A stretch of 64,000 nt of DNA from Flavobacteriales bacterium (GCA_016705955.1 JADJKO010000002.1:1-64000), one strand, 5' to 3'. Positions 43,799-53,129 are shown, numbered from the stretch's first letter. Numbers and translations are program-made. Notes: generated by a model from the sequence alone, not told the origin.

Positions 43799-44167
43799 AT
43801 GATCCAACAGGAATCCAGATTGAACGTAGCCGACAACAGCGGCGCCAAGGAGGTGCTCTGCATCCGTGTCCTTGGTGGCAGCGGTCGGCGTTACGCACGC
43901 ATCGGTGACACCATCGTGGTGACCATCAAGCACGCCATCCCGAACGGGGGGGCGAAGAAGGGCACCGTCCACAAGGCGGTGGTCGTACGCACCAGCAAGG
44001 AGACACGCCGCAAGGACGGGAGCTACATCCGTTTCGATGACAACGCCGTGGTGATCCTGGATGCCGCTGGTGAGATGAAAGGCACACGCATTTTCGGGCC
44101 GGTGGCCAAGGAGCTGCGTGAGAAGAAATTCATGAAGATCATTTCTCTCGCACCCGAGGTGCTCTGA
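43799..44167 (+). CDS. rplN: 50S ribosomal protein L14
   Basis: 122 residues (MIQQESRLNVADNSGAKEVLCIRVLGGS...FGPVAKELREKKFMKIISLAPEVL). First gene of the spc section. Confidence 0.97.
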   Translation: MIQQESRLNVADNSGAKEVLCIRVLGGSGRRYARIGDTIVVTIKHAIPNGGAKKGTVHKAVVVRTSKETRRKDGSYIRFDDNAVVILDAAGEMKGTRIFGPVAKELREKKFMKIISLAPEVL

Positions 44168-44170
44168 GCC

Positions 44171-44497
44171 ATGCAGAAGAAGCTACATATCAAGAAAGGC
44201 GATATGGTGAAGGTGCTCACCGGAGTGGACCGTTCCCGCGAGGGGCGTGTCCTCGAGGTGAACCGCGAGCGCGGCACCGCCATCGTCGAGGGTCTCAAGT
44301 TGAACAAGAAGCATAGCAAACCCAGCACGGCCAAACCGCAGGGTGGCATCACGGAACAGGAGGGTCCTATCCACCTGAGCAACCTGATGCTGATCGATGC
44401 GAAGTCCGGTGTTTCCGGTCGCGTGGGTCGCCGCCTGGACAAGGACGGCAAGCTGGAGCGTTATGTGAAGACCAAGAAAACAGCAGCCAAGTCATGA
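44171..44497 (+). CDS. rplX: 50S ribosomal protein L24
   Basis: 108 residues; KOW motif KKGDMVKVLTGVDRSREGRVLEV. The stop overlaps the rplE start (ATGA). Confidence 0.95.
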   Translation: MQKKLHIKKGDMVKVLTGVDRSREGRVLEVNRERGTAIVEGLKLNKKHSKPSTAKPQGGITEQEGPIHLSNLMLIDAKSGVSGRVGRRLDKDGKLERYVKTKKTAAKS

Positions 44498-45053
44498 GCT
44501 ACGTTCCAAGGCTCCGCGCCAAATACGCCGCCGAGGTGGCACCGCAACTCCTGAAGGAGTTCGGATACAAGAGTTCGATGCAGGTTCCCGCATCGTGAAG
44601 ATCAGCCTGAACCAGGGTCTTGGTAGCGCCGTGGGCGACAAGAAAGTGGTGGAGGGTGCCATCGTGGAAATGACCACGATCGCCGGCCAGAAGGCCGTGC
44701 AAACGATCTCCCGCAAGGACATCAGCAACTTCAAACTGCGTAAGGGAATGCCCATCGGCGCGCGTGTCACCCTCCGTGGTGATCGCATGTACGAATTCCT
44801 CGATCGCTTGATCTCGGTGAGCCTGCCCCGTACGCGTGACTTCCGTGGCGTGAAGGCCTCCGGCTTCGATGGTCGCGGCAATTTCACCTTCGGCGTGAAG
44901 GAGCAGATCATCTTCCCGGAGATCGACATCGACAAGGTGACCAAGGTCCAGGGTATGGACATCACCTTGGTGACCTCCGCGGATACCGACGAAGAAGCCA
45001 AGGCGCTGTTGGGTGCTTTCGGTTTCCCTTTCTCTGATAAGGACAAGAAATAA
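44494..45053 (+). CDS. rplE: 50S ribosomal protein L5, interrupted by an apparent 1-nt deletion
   Basis: The ATG at 44494 gives MSYVPRLRAKYAAEVAPQLL...SSMQVP and then a stop. The rest of L5 (RIVKISLNQGLGSAVGDKKVVEG...FPFSDKDKK) continues in the next frame from about 44591 to 45053. Adding one C to the CCC at 44587-44589 restores QVPRIVKISLNQG, which lines up with the family without gaps. L5 binds 5S rRNA and is essential, so a base-calling error at a C run is the simplest reading. Confidence 0.9.
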
Positions 45054-45063
45054 CGAAGAGATC

Positions 45064-45333
45064 ATGGCCAAGGAAAGCATGAAAGCCCGCGAGCGTAAGC
45101 GCGCAAGTATGGTGGAGAAGCACGCCGCCAAGCGCGCCAAGCTGAAAGCCGCTGGTGATTGGGAAGGTTTGCAGAAGATGCCAGCCAACGGCAGCAAGGT
45201 GCGTATGCACAACCGTTGCGGCCTCACCGGTCGTCCGCGTGGCTACATCCGCCTCTTCGGTATTTCGCGGAACGTGTTCCGCAACATGGCACTGGAGGGC
45301 AAGATCCCCGGGGTAACCAAGTGCAGCTGGTAA
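45064..45333 (+). CDS. rpsN: 30S ribosomal protein S14, zinc-free type
   Basis: 89 residues (MAKESMKARERKRASMVEKHAAKRAKLKAAG...RNMALEGKIPGVTKCSW). The longer form without the CxxC pairs that bind zinc in the short S14. Confidence 0.95.
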   Translation: MAKESMKARERKRASMVEKHAAKRAKLKAAGDWEGLQKMPANGSKVRMHNRCGLTGRPRGYIRLFGISRNVFRNMALEGKIPGVTKCSW

Positions 45334-45341
45334 TAACGCAG

Positions 45342-45361
45342 GGGCGATGCATGCATCGCCC
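45342..45361. repeat. 20-bp perfect palindrome between rpsN and rpsH
   Basis: GGGCGATGCATGCATCGCCC, preceded by AG; same family as the GTAGGGGCG palindromes elsewhere in the window. Confidence 0.75.
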
Positions 45362-45376
45362 AAACAAGAAACGACC

Positions 45377-45775
45377 ATGACCACCGATCCGATCGCCGAT
45401 TACCTGACCCGCTTGCGCAACGCCATCCAGGCGAACAAGAAGGTCGTTACGGTGCCTGCAAGTAACCTGAAGAAGGACATCACGCGCATCCTGTACGACA
45501 AAGGCTACATCCTCTCCTGGAAGACCGAGGAGGACGGTAAGCAAGGGCTGATCAAGATCGCCCTGAAGTACGATGCGCAAACGCGCCAGAGCGCCATCCG
45601 CGAATTGAGTCGCGTGAGCACGCCCGGTCTGCGCAAATACGCCCACGCGGAGCAACTGCCCCGTGTGCTCAACGGCCTCGGCGTGGCCATCATCTCCACC
45701 AGCCGTGGTGTGGTCACCGACAAGGAGGCCCGTACGCTGAACGTGGGTGGTGAGGTATTGTGTTACGTGAGCTAA
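45377..45775 (+). CDS. rpsH: 30S ribosomal protein S8
   Basis: 132 residues from MTTDPIADYLTRLRNAIQANKK; the C-terminal GVVTDKEARTLNVGGEVLCYVS is conserved. An upstream in-frame ATG would start inside the palindrome and is not used. Confidence 0.96.
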   Translation: MTTDPIADYLTRLRNAIQANKKVVTVPASNLKKDITRILYDKGYILSWKTEEDGKQGLIKIALKYDAQTRQSAIRELSRVSTPGLRKYAHAEQLPRVLNGLGVAIISTSRGVVTDKEARTLNVGGEVLCYVS

Positions 45776-45786
45776 GAAAGAGGACC

Positions 45787-46341
45787 ATGTCACGCATTGG
45801 AAAAGCACCGATCGAACTCCCCAAGGGTGTGGAGTTCACCATCAGCAACAAGAACCTGGTGACCGTGAAAGGTCCGAAGGGAACCTTGGAGCAGGCGGTC
45901 GACCCGAACATCACCTGCAAGCTCGAGGGCACCACGGTGACCTTGACCCGCCCGAGTGATGCCAAGCCGCATCGCGCGAAGCATGGCCTTTACCGCGCGC
46001 TCATCGCCAACATGGTGAAGGGCGTGAGCGATGGTTATGTGATCGAGCAGGAACTGGTGGGTGTGGGTTACCGCGCCGTGGCCAAAGGCCAGCAGCTCCA
46101 GTTGTCGCTAGGTTTCTCGCACGGCATCACCCTCGTGGTGCCACCGCAGATCAAGTTGGCTGCTGCGCAGGAGAAAGGAAAGAACCCCATCATCCGCCTG
46201 GAGAGCGCGGACAAGCAACTCATCGGTCAAGTGGCCGCCAAACTGCGTGCGTTGCGCAAGCCTGAGCCCTACAAAGGCAAGGGTGTTCGCTTCGTGGGCG
46301 AGCAGGTGCGTCGCAAGGCAGGTAAGGCCGCTGGTAAATAA
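45787..46341 (+). CDS. rplF: 50S ribosomal protein L6
   Basis: 184 residues (MSRIGKAPIELPKGVEFTISNKNLVTVKGPKG; C-terminal EPYKGKGVRFVGEQVRRKAGKAAGK). Near the factor-binding site. Confidence 0.96.
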   Translation: MSRIGKAPIELPKGVEFTISNKNLVTVKGPKGTLEQAVDPNITCKLEGTTVTLTRPSDAKPHRAKHGLYRALIANMVKGVSDGYVIEQELVGVGYRAVAKGQQLQLSLGFSHGITLVVPPQIKLAAAQEKGKNPIIRLESADKQLIGQVAAKLRALRKPEPYKGKGVRFVGEQVRRKAGKAAGK

Positions 46342-46349
46342 GCATAGTC

Positions 46350-46703
46350 ATGGCATTCAGCAGGAACATCCGCAGGGACAAGATCAAGAAGCGCGTTCGC
46401 AAGAACTTGTCGGGCACGCCCGAGCGTCCGCGCCTCACGGTCTATCGCAGCAACACGGGCATGTACGCCCAGATCATCGACGACCTCGCCGGCCGCACGC
46501 TGGTGAGCGCATCGTCCTTGAAGGACAAGAAGGCCAACGGGATCCCCAAGATCGAGCAGGCCAAGATCGTCGGACAAGCCATCGCCGAGAAGGCGAAGGC
46601 CGCCGGCATCGAAATGGTCGTGTTCGACCGCAGCGGTTACCTCTATCATGGTCGGGTGAAAGCCCTGGCCGATGCCGCACGCGAAGCCGGCCTCAATTTC
46701 TGA
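46350..46703 (+). CDS. rplR: 50S ribosomal protein L18
   Basis: 117 residues (RPRLTVYRSNTGMYAQIIDDLAGRTLVSAS...VVFDRSGYLYHGRVKALADAAREAGLNF). Binds 5S rRNA with L5. Confidence 0.95.
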   Translation: MAFSRNIRRDKIKKRVRKNLSGTPERPRLTVYRSNTGMYAQIIDDLAGRTLVSASSLKDKKANGIPKIEQAKIVGQAIAEKAKAAGIEMVVFDRSGYLYHGRVKALADAAREAGLNF

Positions 46704-46715
46704 TCACCATACCCC

Positions 46716-47234
46716 ATGTCTGAAACGAACATCAAGAAGGTCAAGAGCAGTGATCTCGAGCTGAAGGACAAGCTCGTCGCGCTGAACCGTGTCACCAAGG
46801 TGACCAAGGGCGGTCGCACGTTCACCTTCGCCGCCATCGTAGTGGTGGGCAACGAGAATGGAGTGGTGGGTCACGGTCTTGGTAAGGCCAAGGAAGTGCA
46901 GGAAGCAATTGCCAAGGGCATCGACGATGCGAAGAAGAACCTGGTGAAAGTGCCGGTGATGAAGGGAACGATCCCACACTCACAGGAAGGCAAGTTCGCC
47001 GGTGCGCAGGTGTTCCTGAAGCCTGCCGCACACGGTACCGGTGTGATCGCCGGTGGCGCCATGCGTGCTGTGCTGGAGAGCGTTGGTGTGACCGACGTAT
47101 TGGCGAAGAGCAAAGGCAGCAGTAACCCGCATAACGTGGTGAAGGCCACCATCGAGGCCCTCACGAACATGCGCGATGCGAACCAGGTAGCCCGCCAGCG
47201 TGGGTTGAAATTGGATCGCGTCTTCAACGGATAA
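46716..47234 (+). CDS. rpsE: 30S ribosomal protein S5
   Basis: 172 residues; KVTKGGRTFTFAAIVVVGNENGVVGHGLGKAKEV is the decoding-fidelity region. Normal length. Confidence 0.96.
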   Translation: MSETNIKKVKSSDLELKDKLVALNRVTKVTKGGRTFTFAAIVVVGNENGVVGHGLGKAKEVQEAIAKGIDDAKKNLVKVPVMKGTIPHSQEGKFAGAQVFLKPAAHGTGVIAGGAMRAVLESVGVTDVLAKSKGSSNPHNVVKATIEALTNMRDANQVARQRGLKLDRVFNG

Positions 47235-47267
47235 CGACAACGAGGCCGAGCGATCGGCAACAACGCA

Positions 47268-47447
47268 ATGAGCAAGATCATCATCACCCAGACCAGCAGC
47301 CAGATCAAGTGCCCCAAGCGGCAGAAGGATACCCTGCGTGCGCTCGGCCTTGGCCGTATTGGCAAGACCAGGACCGTGGAGGGTACCCCGCAGGTGCTCG
47401 GCATGGTGCGGAAAGTGGAGCATTTGGTGAACGTGAAGCAGGCCTGA
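47268..47447 (+). CDS. rpmD: 50S ribosomal protein L30
   Basis: 59 residues, short enough to be overlooked: MSKIIITQTSSQIKCPKRQK, DTLRALGLGRIGKTRTVE, GTPQVLGMVRKVEHLVNVK. Sits between rpsE and rplO in the standard order. Confidence 0.93.
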   Translation: MSKIIITQTSSQIKCPKRQKDTLRALGLGRIGKTRTVEGTPQVLGMVRKVEHLVNVKQA

Positions 47448-47467
47448 ACATTTAAGAGCGAACGACC

Positions 47468-47941
47468 ATGGACCTGAGCAGACTGAAACCGGCCGAAGGA
47501 GCCACCAAGAAGAACAAGCGTATGGGTCGCGGCCAAGGCAGCGGCAAAGGCGGCACGTCCGGCAAAGGCCACAAGGGCCAGAAGGCCGGTACCGGTTACA
47601 ACCGGAAGCGTGGCTTCGAAGGCGGTCAGATGCCTTTGGTGCGTCGCCTGCCCAAGTTCGGTTTCACCAACCCGACGCGCGTGGAATTCAAGGGCATCAA
47701 TCTGGATGCCCTGCAAACTCTGGCCGAGGCGAAGGGTCTGAAGGAGATCGATCCGCAGATCCTGCGCGCTAACGGCCTCATCGCCCGCAACGACAAGTTG
47801 AAGGTGTTGGGCCGTGGTGAACTGAAAATGGCGCTCTCGGTCACGGCGCACGCATTCAGCGCAACAGCAAAGGCCGCCATCGAAGCGAAAGGCGGAAGGA
47901 CGGAGATCATCGCGGCCATAGCTCCTAAGACCGAGGCATGA
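47468..47941 (+). CDS. rplO: 50S ribosomal protein L15
   Basis: 157 residues with the Gly-rich N-terminus (GRGQGSGKGGTSGKGHKGQKAG). The stop overlaps the secY start (ATGA), coupling the two. Confidence 0.95.
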   Translation: MDLSRLKPAEGATKKNKRMGRGQGSGKGGTSGKGHKGQKAGTGYNRKRGFEGGQMPLVRRLPKFGFTNPTRVEFKGINLDALQTLAEAKGLKEIDPQILRANGLIARNDKLKVLGRGELKMALSVTAHAFSATAKAAIEAKGGRTEIIAAIAPKTEA

Positions 47942-49263
47942 AGAACCTGATCGACACGATCAAGAACATCTGGCGCATCGAGGAGTTGCGTACGCGCATC
48001 CTCATTACGCTGGGCCTGTTGTTGGTTTACCGCATCGGCAGCTTCATCATCCTGCCCGGTGTGGATAGCGCGCGCATGACCGACCCCACCACGAGCGGTG
48101 GCGGTATCGCGGAGATCCTGTCCATCTTCACCGGTGGTGCCTTCACCCGTGCGAGCATCTTCGCACTGGGGATCATGCCGTACATCTCGGCGTCCATCAT
48201 CCTGCAGCTCGCGGGTATGGCGGTGCCTGCGGTGCAGAAGCTCCAGAAGGAGGAAAGTGGTCGTCGCAAGATCAACCAGTGGACACGTTACCTGACCATC
48301 CTGATCTGCGTCGCACAAGCTCCTGGTTACATCTACACCACGATCGAAGAGGCCGCGCGTGGTACGGGCGCCCTGTGGGTACCTGCCAGCGTGGTGATCC
48401 TCACCGCAAGCACCTTGTTCGTGATGTGGCTCGGTGAGCGCATCACCGAACGTGGGCTCGGTAACGGTATCTCGCTGATCATCATGATCGGGATCATCGC
48501 CCGCTTGCCCCAGAGCTTCGCTCAAGAGGTGGTCGGTCGCATGGGCCCCGGTGGTGGTGGCTTGGTGCTGCTCCTTGTTGAAGTGGTGTTGTGGGTGCTC
48601 ATCATCGCCGGTTGCATCCTGCTGGTGCAGGGTACGCGCCGGATCCCGGTACAGTTCGCCAAGCGCGTGCAAGGCAACAAGCAATACGGCGGTGTTCGGA
48701 ACTACATCCCACTGAAAGTGAATGCGGCCGGTGTGATGCCGATCATCTTCGCACAGGCGATCGTGCTGATCCCTATGTATGTGGCGCAAGCCTTCGAGCA
48801 GCCACCCCAATGGTTGATCAGCATCGCGAACAGCAGTGGGTACGGCTACAACATCATGCTCTTCCTCATGGTGGTGGCGTTCACGTACTTCTACACGGCG
48901 ATCACCGTGAACCCGAACCAATTGGCGGATGACATGAAGCGCAATGGCGGCTTCATCCCCGGGATCAAACCCGGTAAGCATACCGCTGGCCACATCGATG
49001 AATTGCTCTCGCGCATCACCCTGCCCGGTGCCATCTTCCTCGGCATCGTGGCGATCCTTCCGGCCTTCGCGGGTATGGCGGGGATCAAGCAGGGTTTCGC
49101 GCAGTTCTTCGGTGGTACATCGTTGTTGATCATGGTGGGTGTGTTGTTGGACACATTGCAGCAGATCGAAAGTCATTTGTTGATGCGGCACTACGATGGT
49201 CTGATGAAGAGCGGACGCATCAAGGGTCGCAGTGGAGGAGCAGCGTACGGCATGGCCGGATAG
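47938..49263 (+). CDS. secY: Preprotein translocase subunit SecY
   Basis: 441 residues with ten membrane segments. First span region RILITLGLLLVYRIGSFIILPGV; plug and TM2 region ASIFALGIMPYISASIILQLAGM; cytoplasmic loop QFAKRVQGNKQYGG. Forms the protein-conducting channel with SecE and SecG. Confidence 0.96.
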   Translation: MKNLIDTIKNIWRIEELRTRILITLGLLLVYRIGSFIILPGVDSARMTDPTTSGGGIAEILSIFTGGAFTRASIFALGIMPYISASIILQLAGMAVPAVQKLQKEESGRRKINQWTRYLTILICVAQAPGYIYTTIEEAARGTGALWVPASVVILTASTLFVMWLGERITERGLGNGISLIIMIGIIARLPQSFAQEVVGRMGPGGGGLVLLLVEVVLWVLIIAGCILLVQGTRRIPVQFAKRVQGNKQYGGVRNYIPLKVNAAGVMPIIFAQAIVLIPMYVAQAFEQPPQWLISIANSSGYGYNIMLFLMVVAFTYFYTAITVNPNQLADDMKRNGGFIPGIKPGKHTAGHIDELLSRITLPGAIFLGIVAILPAFAGMAGIKQGFAQFFGGTSLLIMVGVLLDTLQQIESHLLMRHYDGLMKSGRIKGRSGGAAYGMAG

Positions 49264-49266
49264 GAC

Positions 49267-50073
49267 ATGGGGAAGAAGCCCCTTGTCGATCTGAGCGATG
49301 ACGAGATCGCGGTGTTGAAGGAGAGTTCTTTGCTTGTTGGGAAGACCTTGGCTGAAGTAGCAAGGCACATCGCCCCCGGTGTCACCACGGCTGAACTTGA
49401 CCGCTTGGCGGAAGAGTTCATCCGGGACAACGGAGCGGTACCCGGATTCAAGGGCCTGTACGGCTGTCCGAGCACACTGTTGATCAGTGTGAACGAGCAA
49501 GTGGTACACGGACTACCGGGGGACCGGGCACTGCGCGACGGTGACGTGGCCAGTGTGGATTGCGGTGTGTTGATGAACGGATTCTACGGCGATAGCGCAT
49601 ACACCTTCACCATCGGTGAGGTGGCCGAACCGGTGATGCGTTTGCTGAGTGTGACGAAGGAGTGCCTGGAGAAGGGGATCGAAGCAGCCGTGGAAGGCAA
49701 TCGCACCGGCGATATCGGATTCGCGATCCAGCAACACGCCGAGAGCAACGGTTACGGCGTGGTGCGCGAACTGGTGGGCCACGGTTTAGGCCGGAAGTTG
49801 CACGAAGCACCCGAAGTGCCCAATTACGGGCGGCGTGGGCACGGCGTGAAACTGCGCACAGGGATGGTGCTGGCGATCGAACCCATGATCAATATGGGTG
49901 TGAAGGAGGTGAAACAGCTGAGCGACGGATGGACGGTGGTGACACGCGACGGGAAACCGAGCGCGCACTTCGAACACAACGTCGCGGTAAAAGCCGGAAA
50001 GGCAGAGGTCTTGTCAACGTTCAGTTACATCGAGGATGTGCTGAAGCGGAAAGGGAAATTTGTAACGACGTAA
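49267..50073 (+). CDS. map: Type I methionine aminopeptidase
   Basis: 268 residues. Metal ligands are in VDCGVLMNGFYGDSAYTF (two Asp), VGHGLGRKLHEAP (His), MVLAIEPMI (Glu) and HFEHNVAV (Glu). Removes the initiator methionine. 3 nt after secY. Confidence 0.96.
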   Translation: MGKKPLVDLSDDEIAVLKESSLLVGKTLAEVARHIAPGVTTAELDRLAEEFIRDNGAVPGFKGLYGCPSTLLISVNEQVVHGLPGDRALRDGDVASVDCGVLMNGFYGDSAYTFTIGEVAEPVMRLLSVTKECLEKGIEAAVEGNRTGDIGFAIQQHAESNGYGVVRELVGHGLGRKLHEAPEVPNYGRRGHGVKLRTGMVLAIEPMINMGVKEVKQLSDGWTVVTRDGKPSAHFEHNVAVKAGKAEVLSTFSYIEDVLKRKGKFVTT

Positions 50074-50104
50074 CGTCGACCCTCTGGGTCGACACAGAAG
50101 AGAA
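50074..50104. repeat. Hairpin between map and infA
   Basis: GTCGACCC-TCT-GGGTCGAC; another small palindrome in a spacer inside the operon. Confidence 0.55.
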
Positions 50105-50119
50105 GAACGAAAGGAAGGA

Positions 50120-50341
50120 ATGAGCAAGACGGGGACCATAGAGCAGGATGGCGTCATCAAAGAGGCGCTGAGCAATGCCATGTTCCGCGTGGAGCTTGAG
50201 AACGGACACGTGATCGTCGCCCACATCTCGGGCAAGATGCGGATGCACTACATCCGGATCCTGCCAGGGGACAAAGTGAAAGTGGAGATGAGCCCGTACG
50301 ATCTGAGCAAGGGGCGCATCACCTTCCGGTACAAGAGTTAA
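50120..50341 (+). CDS. infA: Translation initiation factor IF-1
   Basis: 73 residues, S1/OB fold: IEQDGVIKEALSNAMFRVELENGHVIVAHISGKMRMHYIRILPGD. Binds the A site during initiation. Confidence 0.96.
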   Translation: MSKTGTIEQDGVIKEALSNAMFRVELENGHVIVAHISGKMRMHYIRILPGDKVKVEMSPYDLSKGRITFRYKS

Positions 50342-50355
50342 GAACACAGAAGATC

Positions 50356-50472
50356 ATGAAGATCAGGACTTCCCTCAAACCACGCTCAGCGGACTGCAAG
50401 ATCGTCCGTCGCAAAGGGCGTCTGTACATCATCAACAAGAAGAACCCGAAGTTCAAGCAGCGTCAGGGCTGA
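50356..50472 (+). CDS. rpmJ: 50S ribosomal protein L36, zinc-free type
   Basis: 38 residues: MKIRTSLKPRSADCKIVRRK then GRLYIINKKNPKFKQRQG. Only one of the usual three cysteines and no zinc His, so the C-minus form. Confidence 0.93.
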   Translation: MKIRTSLKPRSADCKIVRRKGRLYIINKKNPKFKQRQG

Positions 50473-50485
50473 TAAACGCACGAGC

Positions 50486-50863
50486 ATGGCACGTATAGCA
50501 GGTATCGATCTACCCAAGACCAAGCGAGGTTGCATTGGTCTCACATACATCTACGGCATTGGCCGCAGCACCGCGCTGGAGATCCTCCAGAAGGCAGGCG
50601 TTGATCCGGACACCAAGGTGGATGACTGGAGCGATGAGGAGCAGGCGCAGATCCGCCAGTTCATCAACGAACACGTCAAGGTGGAAGGCGCGCTGCGCAG
50701 CGAAACGCAATTGAGCATCAAGCGTTTGGTGGACATCGGCAGTTACCGTGGCCAGCGCCACCGTAGCGGGTTGCCGGTCCGTGGCCAGCGCACACGCACG
50801 AACAGCCGTACCCGTAAGGGCAAGCGGAAGACCGTGGCCAACAAGAAGAAGGCGACCAAGTAG
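50486..50863 (+). CDS. rpsM: 30S ribosomal protein S13
   Basis: 125 residues (MARIAGIDLPKTKRGCIGLTYIYGIGRSTA; RGQRHRSGLPVRGQRTRTNSRTRKG). Forms bridges to the 50S and contacts P-site tRNA. Confidence 0.96.
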   Translation: MARIAGIDLPKTKRGCIGLTYIYGIGRSTALEILQKAGVDPDTKVDDWSDEEQAQIRQFINEHVKVEGALRSETQLSIKRLVDIGSYRGQRHRSGLPVRGQRTRTNSRTRKGKRKTVANKKKATK

Positions 50864-50883
50864 GGACGCATCATGATGCGTCC
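50864..50883. repeat. 20-bp perfect palindrome between rpsM and rpsK
   Basis: GGACGCATCATGATGCGTCC immediately after the rpsM stop codon, preceded by GTAG-like TAG. Confidence 0.75.
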
Positions 50884-50926
50884 GAATTGGGCGCAGATCG
50901 AGAACCCCCGAAAAACTGAACAGACA

Positions 50927-51340
50927 ATGGCAAAGCAATCAGAAGGCAAAGGCGGCGCCGCCGCTGGCAAGAAGAAGAAGAAGAAAGTGGTCGTGGAGGC
51001 TTTTGGGCAAGCCCATATCCGCGCCACCTTCAACAACTTGATCATCAGTCTCACCAACAACAAGGGTGAGGTGATCAGTTGGTCCTCTTCGGGCAAGAAC
51101 GGCTTCCGTGGCAGCAAGAAGAACACCCCTTACGCCGGCCAGGTGAGCGCCGAAGAGGCTGCTCGCGAGGCGCACGAACTGGGCCTGCGCAAGGTGAAGG
51201 TCTTCGTGAAAGGACCCGGTGGTGGTCGCGAAAGCGCCATCCGTGCCCTGCACAACAGCGGTGTGGAAGTGACCGAGATCGTCGATATCACACCCATGCC
51301 CCACAACGGCTGCCGCCCACCGAAGAAGCGCCGCGTTTAA
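50927..51340 (+). CDS. rpsK: 30S ribosomal protein S11
   Basis: 137 residues from MAKQSEGKGGAAAGKKKKKK (Bacteroidota-like Lys-rich start); GPGGGRESAIRALHNSGVEVTEIVDITPMPHNGCRPPKKRRV is the conserved C-terminus. Confidence 0.96.
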   Translation: MAKQSEGKGGAAAGKKKKKKVVVEAFGQAHIRATFNNLIISLTNNKGEVISWSSSGKNGFRGSKKNTPYAGQVSAEEAAREAHELGLRKVKVFVKGPGGGRESAIRALHNSGVEVTEIVDITPMPHNGCRPPKKRRV

Positions 51341-51352
51341 GATCGGAAACCC

Positions 51353-51399
51353 GTAGGGGCTATCGCCCCGTTGTTGGTGTCCATAAATGGAAGGACACC
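51353..51399. repeat. Two small hairpins between rpsK and rpsD
   Basis: GTAGGGGC-TATC-GCCCC (51353-51369) and GGTGTCC...GGACACC (51376-51399), within the 75-nt spacer. Confidence 0.6.
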
Positions 51400-51415
51400 C
51401 AAATAGAAAGGAAAA

Positions 51416-52023
51416 ATGGCACGTTATACAGGACCCAAGACCCGCATCGCCCGGAAGTTCAAGGAGCCGATCCTCGGACCGGACAAGTGGATGGAGCGCA
51501 AGCCCCACAGCCCCGGCCAGCACGGCTCACGGCCAAGCGCCGGAAGAAGGAGAGCGAATACTCCGTGCAGTTGCAGGAAAAGCAGAAGGCCAAGTACACC
51601 TATGGCATCCTCGAGCGCCAGTTCGAGAAGATGTACCACATCGCTTCGAGCAAGCGCGGGATCACTGGTGAAGTACTGCTCCAGCTATGCGAAGCACGGT
51701 TGGACAACACGGTGTATCGCTTGGGTATCGCCCCAACGCGTCGTGGTGCACGGCAATTGGTCAACCACGGTCACATCACGGTGGATGGCCAGGTGGTGAA
51801 CATCCCGAGCTTCACACTGCGTCCCGGCCAGAGCATCGCAGTGCGTGAGAAGAGCCGCTCGATGGAAGTGATCACGAACAGCATGAATGTGAACAGCAAG
51901 CGTTTCGATTGGCTGGACTGGAACGGTACCAACTACACCGGCAAGTTCATCGCCCTTCCGGAGCGTGCGCAGATCCCGGAGAACATCCGCGAGCAACTCA
52001 TCGTGGAATTGTACAGCAAGTAA
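51416..52023 (+). CDS. rpsD: 30S ribosomal protein S4, interrupted by an apparent 1-nt deletion
   Basis: The ATG frame reads MARYTGPKTRIARKFKEPIL...SPGQHGSR and then leaves the family. The remaining S4 (KRRKKESEYSVQLQEKQKAKYTYGILERQF... to ELYSK) is one frame over, ending at 52023. Adding one G at GG 51531-51532 gives GSRAKRRKKESEY, the expected continuation. S4 is essential and the normal length (~202) is restored, so this looks like a homopolymer error rather than a real pseudogene. C-terminal S4 RNA-binding domain: LDNTVYRLGIAPTRRGARQLVNHGHITV. Confidence 0.9.
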
Positions 52024-52131
52024 GAGCTAACGGATCGTCGGTCGTCCCTTGTCAGGCGGCCGGAACCGAAGGACGGAAGCGAAGGAGAACTGACAACGGA
52101 CAACGAACTCAACGAACAACCCCAAGACAAC

Positions 52132-53124
52132 ATGCCCATTCTCGAATTCCAGCGGCCGGACAAGGTCACGATGATCGAATCGGATGACAAGCACGGCACT
52201 TTTGAATTCCGCCCGCTTGAGCCCGGTTATGGTATCACCATCGGTAACTCCCTGCGTCGTATCCTCCTCAGCAGCCTCGAAGGCCATGCCATCACGGCTG
52301 TCCGTATCGACGGTGTGGACCACGAGTTCAGCACCATCAAAGGTGTGATCGAGGACATGACCGAGATCGTGCTCAACCTGAAGCAGGTGCGCTTCCGCCG
52401 CCAGCTCGATGACAGCAGCACCGAGCGGGTGAGCATCACCATCAACGGGAAGGACAACTTCACCGCCGCCGACATCGGCAAGCAGACCACCGGATTCCAG
52501 GTGTTGAACCCGGAATTGGTGATCGCGCACATGGAAAGCAACGTGAAGCTCCACGTCGAACTCACCATCGGCAAGGGCCGTGGCTACGTTCCTGCTGATG
52601 AGAACAAGGCGGAGAACGCACCGATCGGCACCATCTACATCGATAGCATCTTCACGCCGATCAAGAACGTGAAGTACACGGTGGAGAACACCCGTGTGGA
52701 GGAGAAAACGGATTACGAGAAGCTCACCATCGAGCTCGTGACCGACGGCAGCATCAGCCCGAAGAACGCGCTGCAGGAAGCGGCCAAGATCCTGATCCAC
52801 CACTTCATGCTCTTCAGCGATGAGCGCATCACCCTCGACGTGGAGGAGCGCGTACAGGAGGAGCACTTCGATGAGGACAGCCTGCACATGCGCCAGTTGC
52901 TGAAGACCAAGTTGGTGGACATGGACCTGAGCGTGCGCGCACTGAACTGTTTGAAGGCCGCGGATATCGAGACCCTCGGTGATCTGGTGGCCTACAACAA
53001 GAACGACCTCTTGAAGTTCCGCAACTTCGGGAAGAAGAGCCTGACCGAACTGGAGGATCTTGTGGAGAACAAGAACCTGAGCTTCGGGATGAACCTGAGC
53101 AAGTACAAACTGGACAAGGAGTGA
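52132..53124 (+). CDS. rpoA: DNA-directed RNA polymerase subunit alpha
   Basis: 330 residues. N-terminal dimerisation domain with PGYGITIGNSLRRILLSSLEGHAIT; C-terminal DNA/activator-binding domain LSVRALNCLKAADIETLGDLVAYNKNDLLKFRNFGKKSLTELEDLV. Confidence 0.97.
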   Translation: MPILEFQRPDKVTMIESDDKHGTFEFRPLEPGYGITIGNSLRRILLSSLEGHAITAVRIDGVDHEFSTIKGVIEDMTEIVLNLKQVRFRRQLDDSSTERVSITINGKDNFTAADIGKQTTGFQVLNPELVIAHMESNVKLHVELTIGKGRGYVPADENKAENAPIGTIYIDSIFTPIKNVKYTVENTRVEEKTDYEKLTIELVTDGSISPKNALQEAAKILIHHFMLFSDERITLDVEERVQEEHFDEDSLHMRQLLKTKLVDMDLSVRALNCLKAADIETLGDLVAYNKNDLLKFRNFGKKSLTELEDLVENKNLSFGMNLSKYKLDKE

Positions 53125-53129
53125 TGTAG

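Noticed and set aside
44580..44600. Programmed frameshift in rplE
   Set aside because: No slippery site or known precedent; a missing C in a short run, together with a similar loss in rpsD, favours sequence error.
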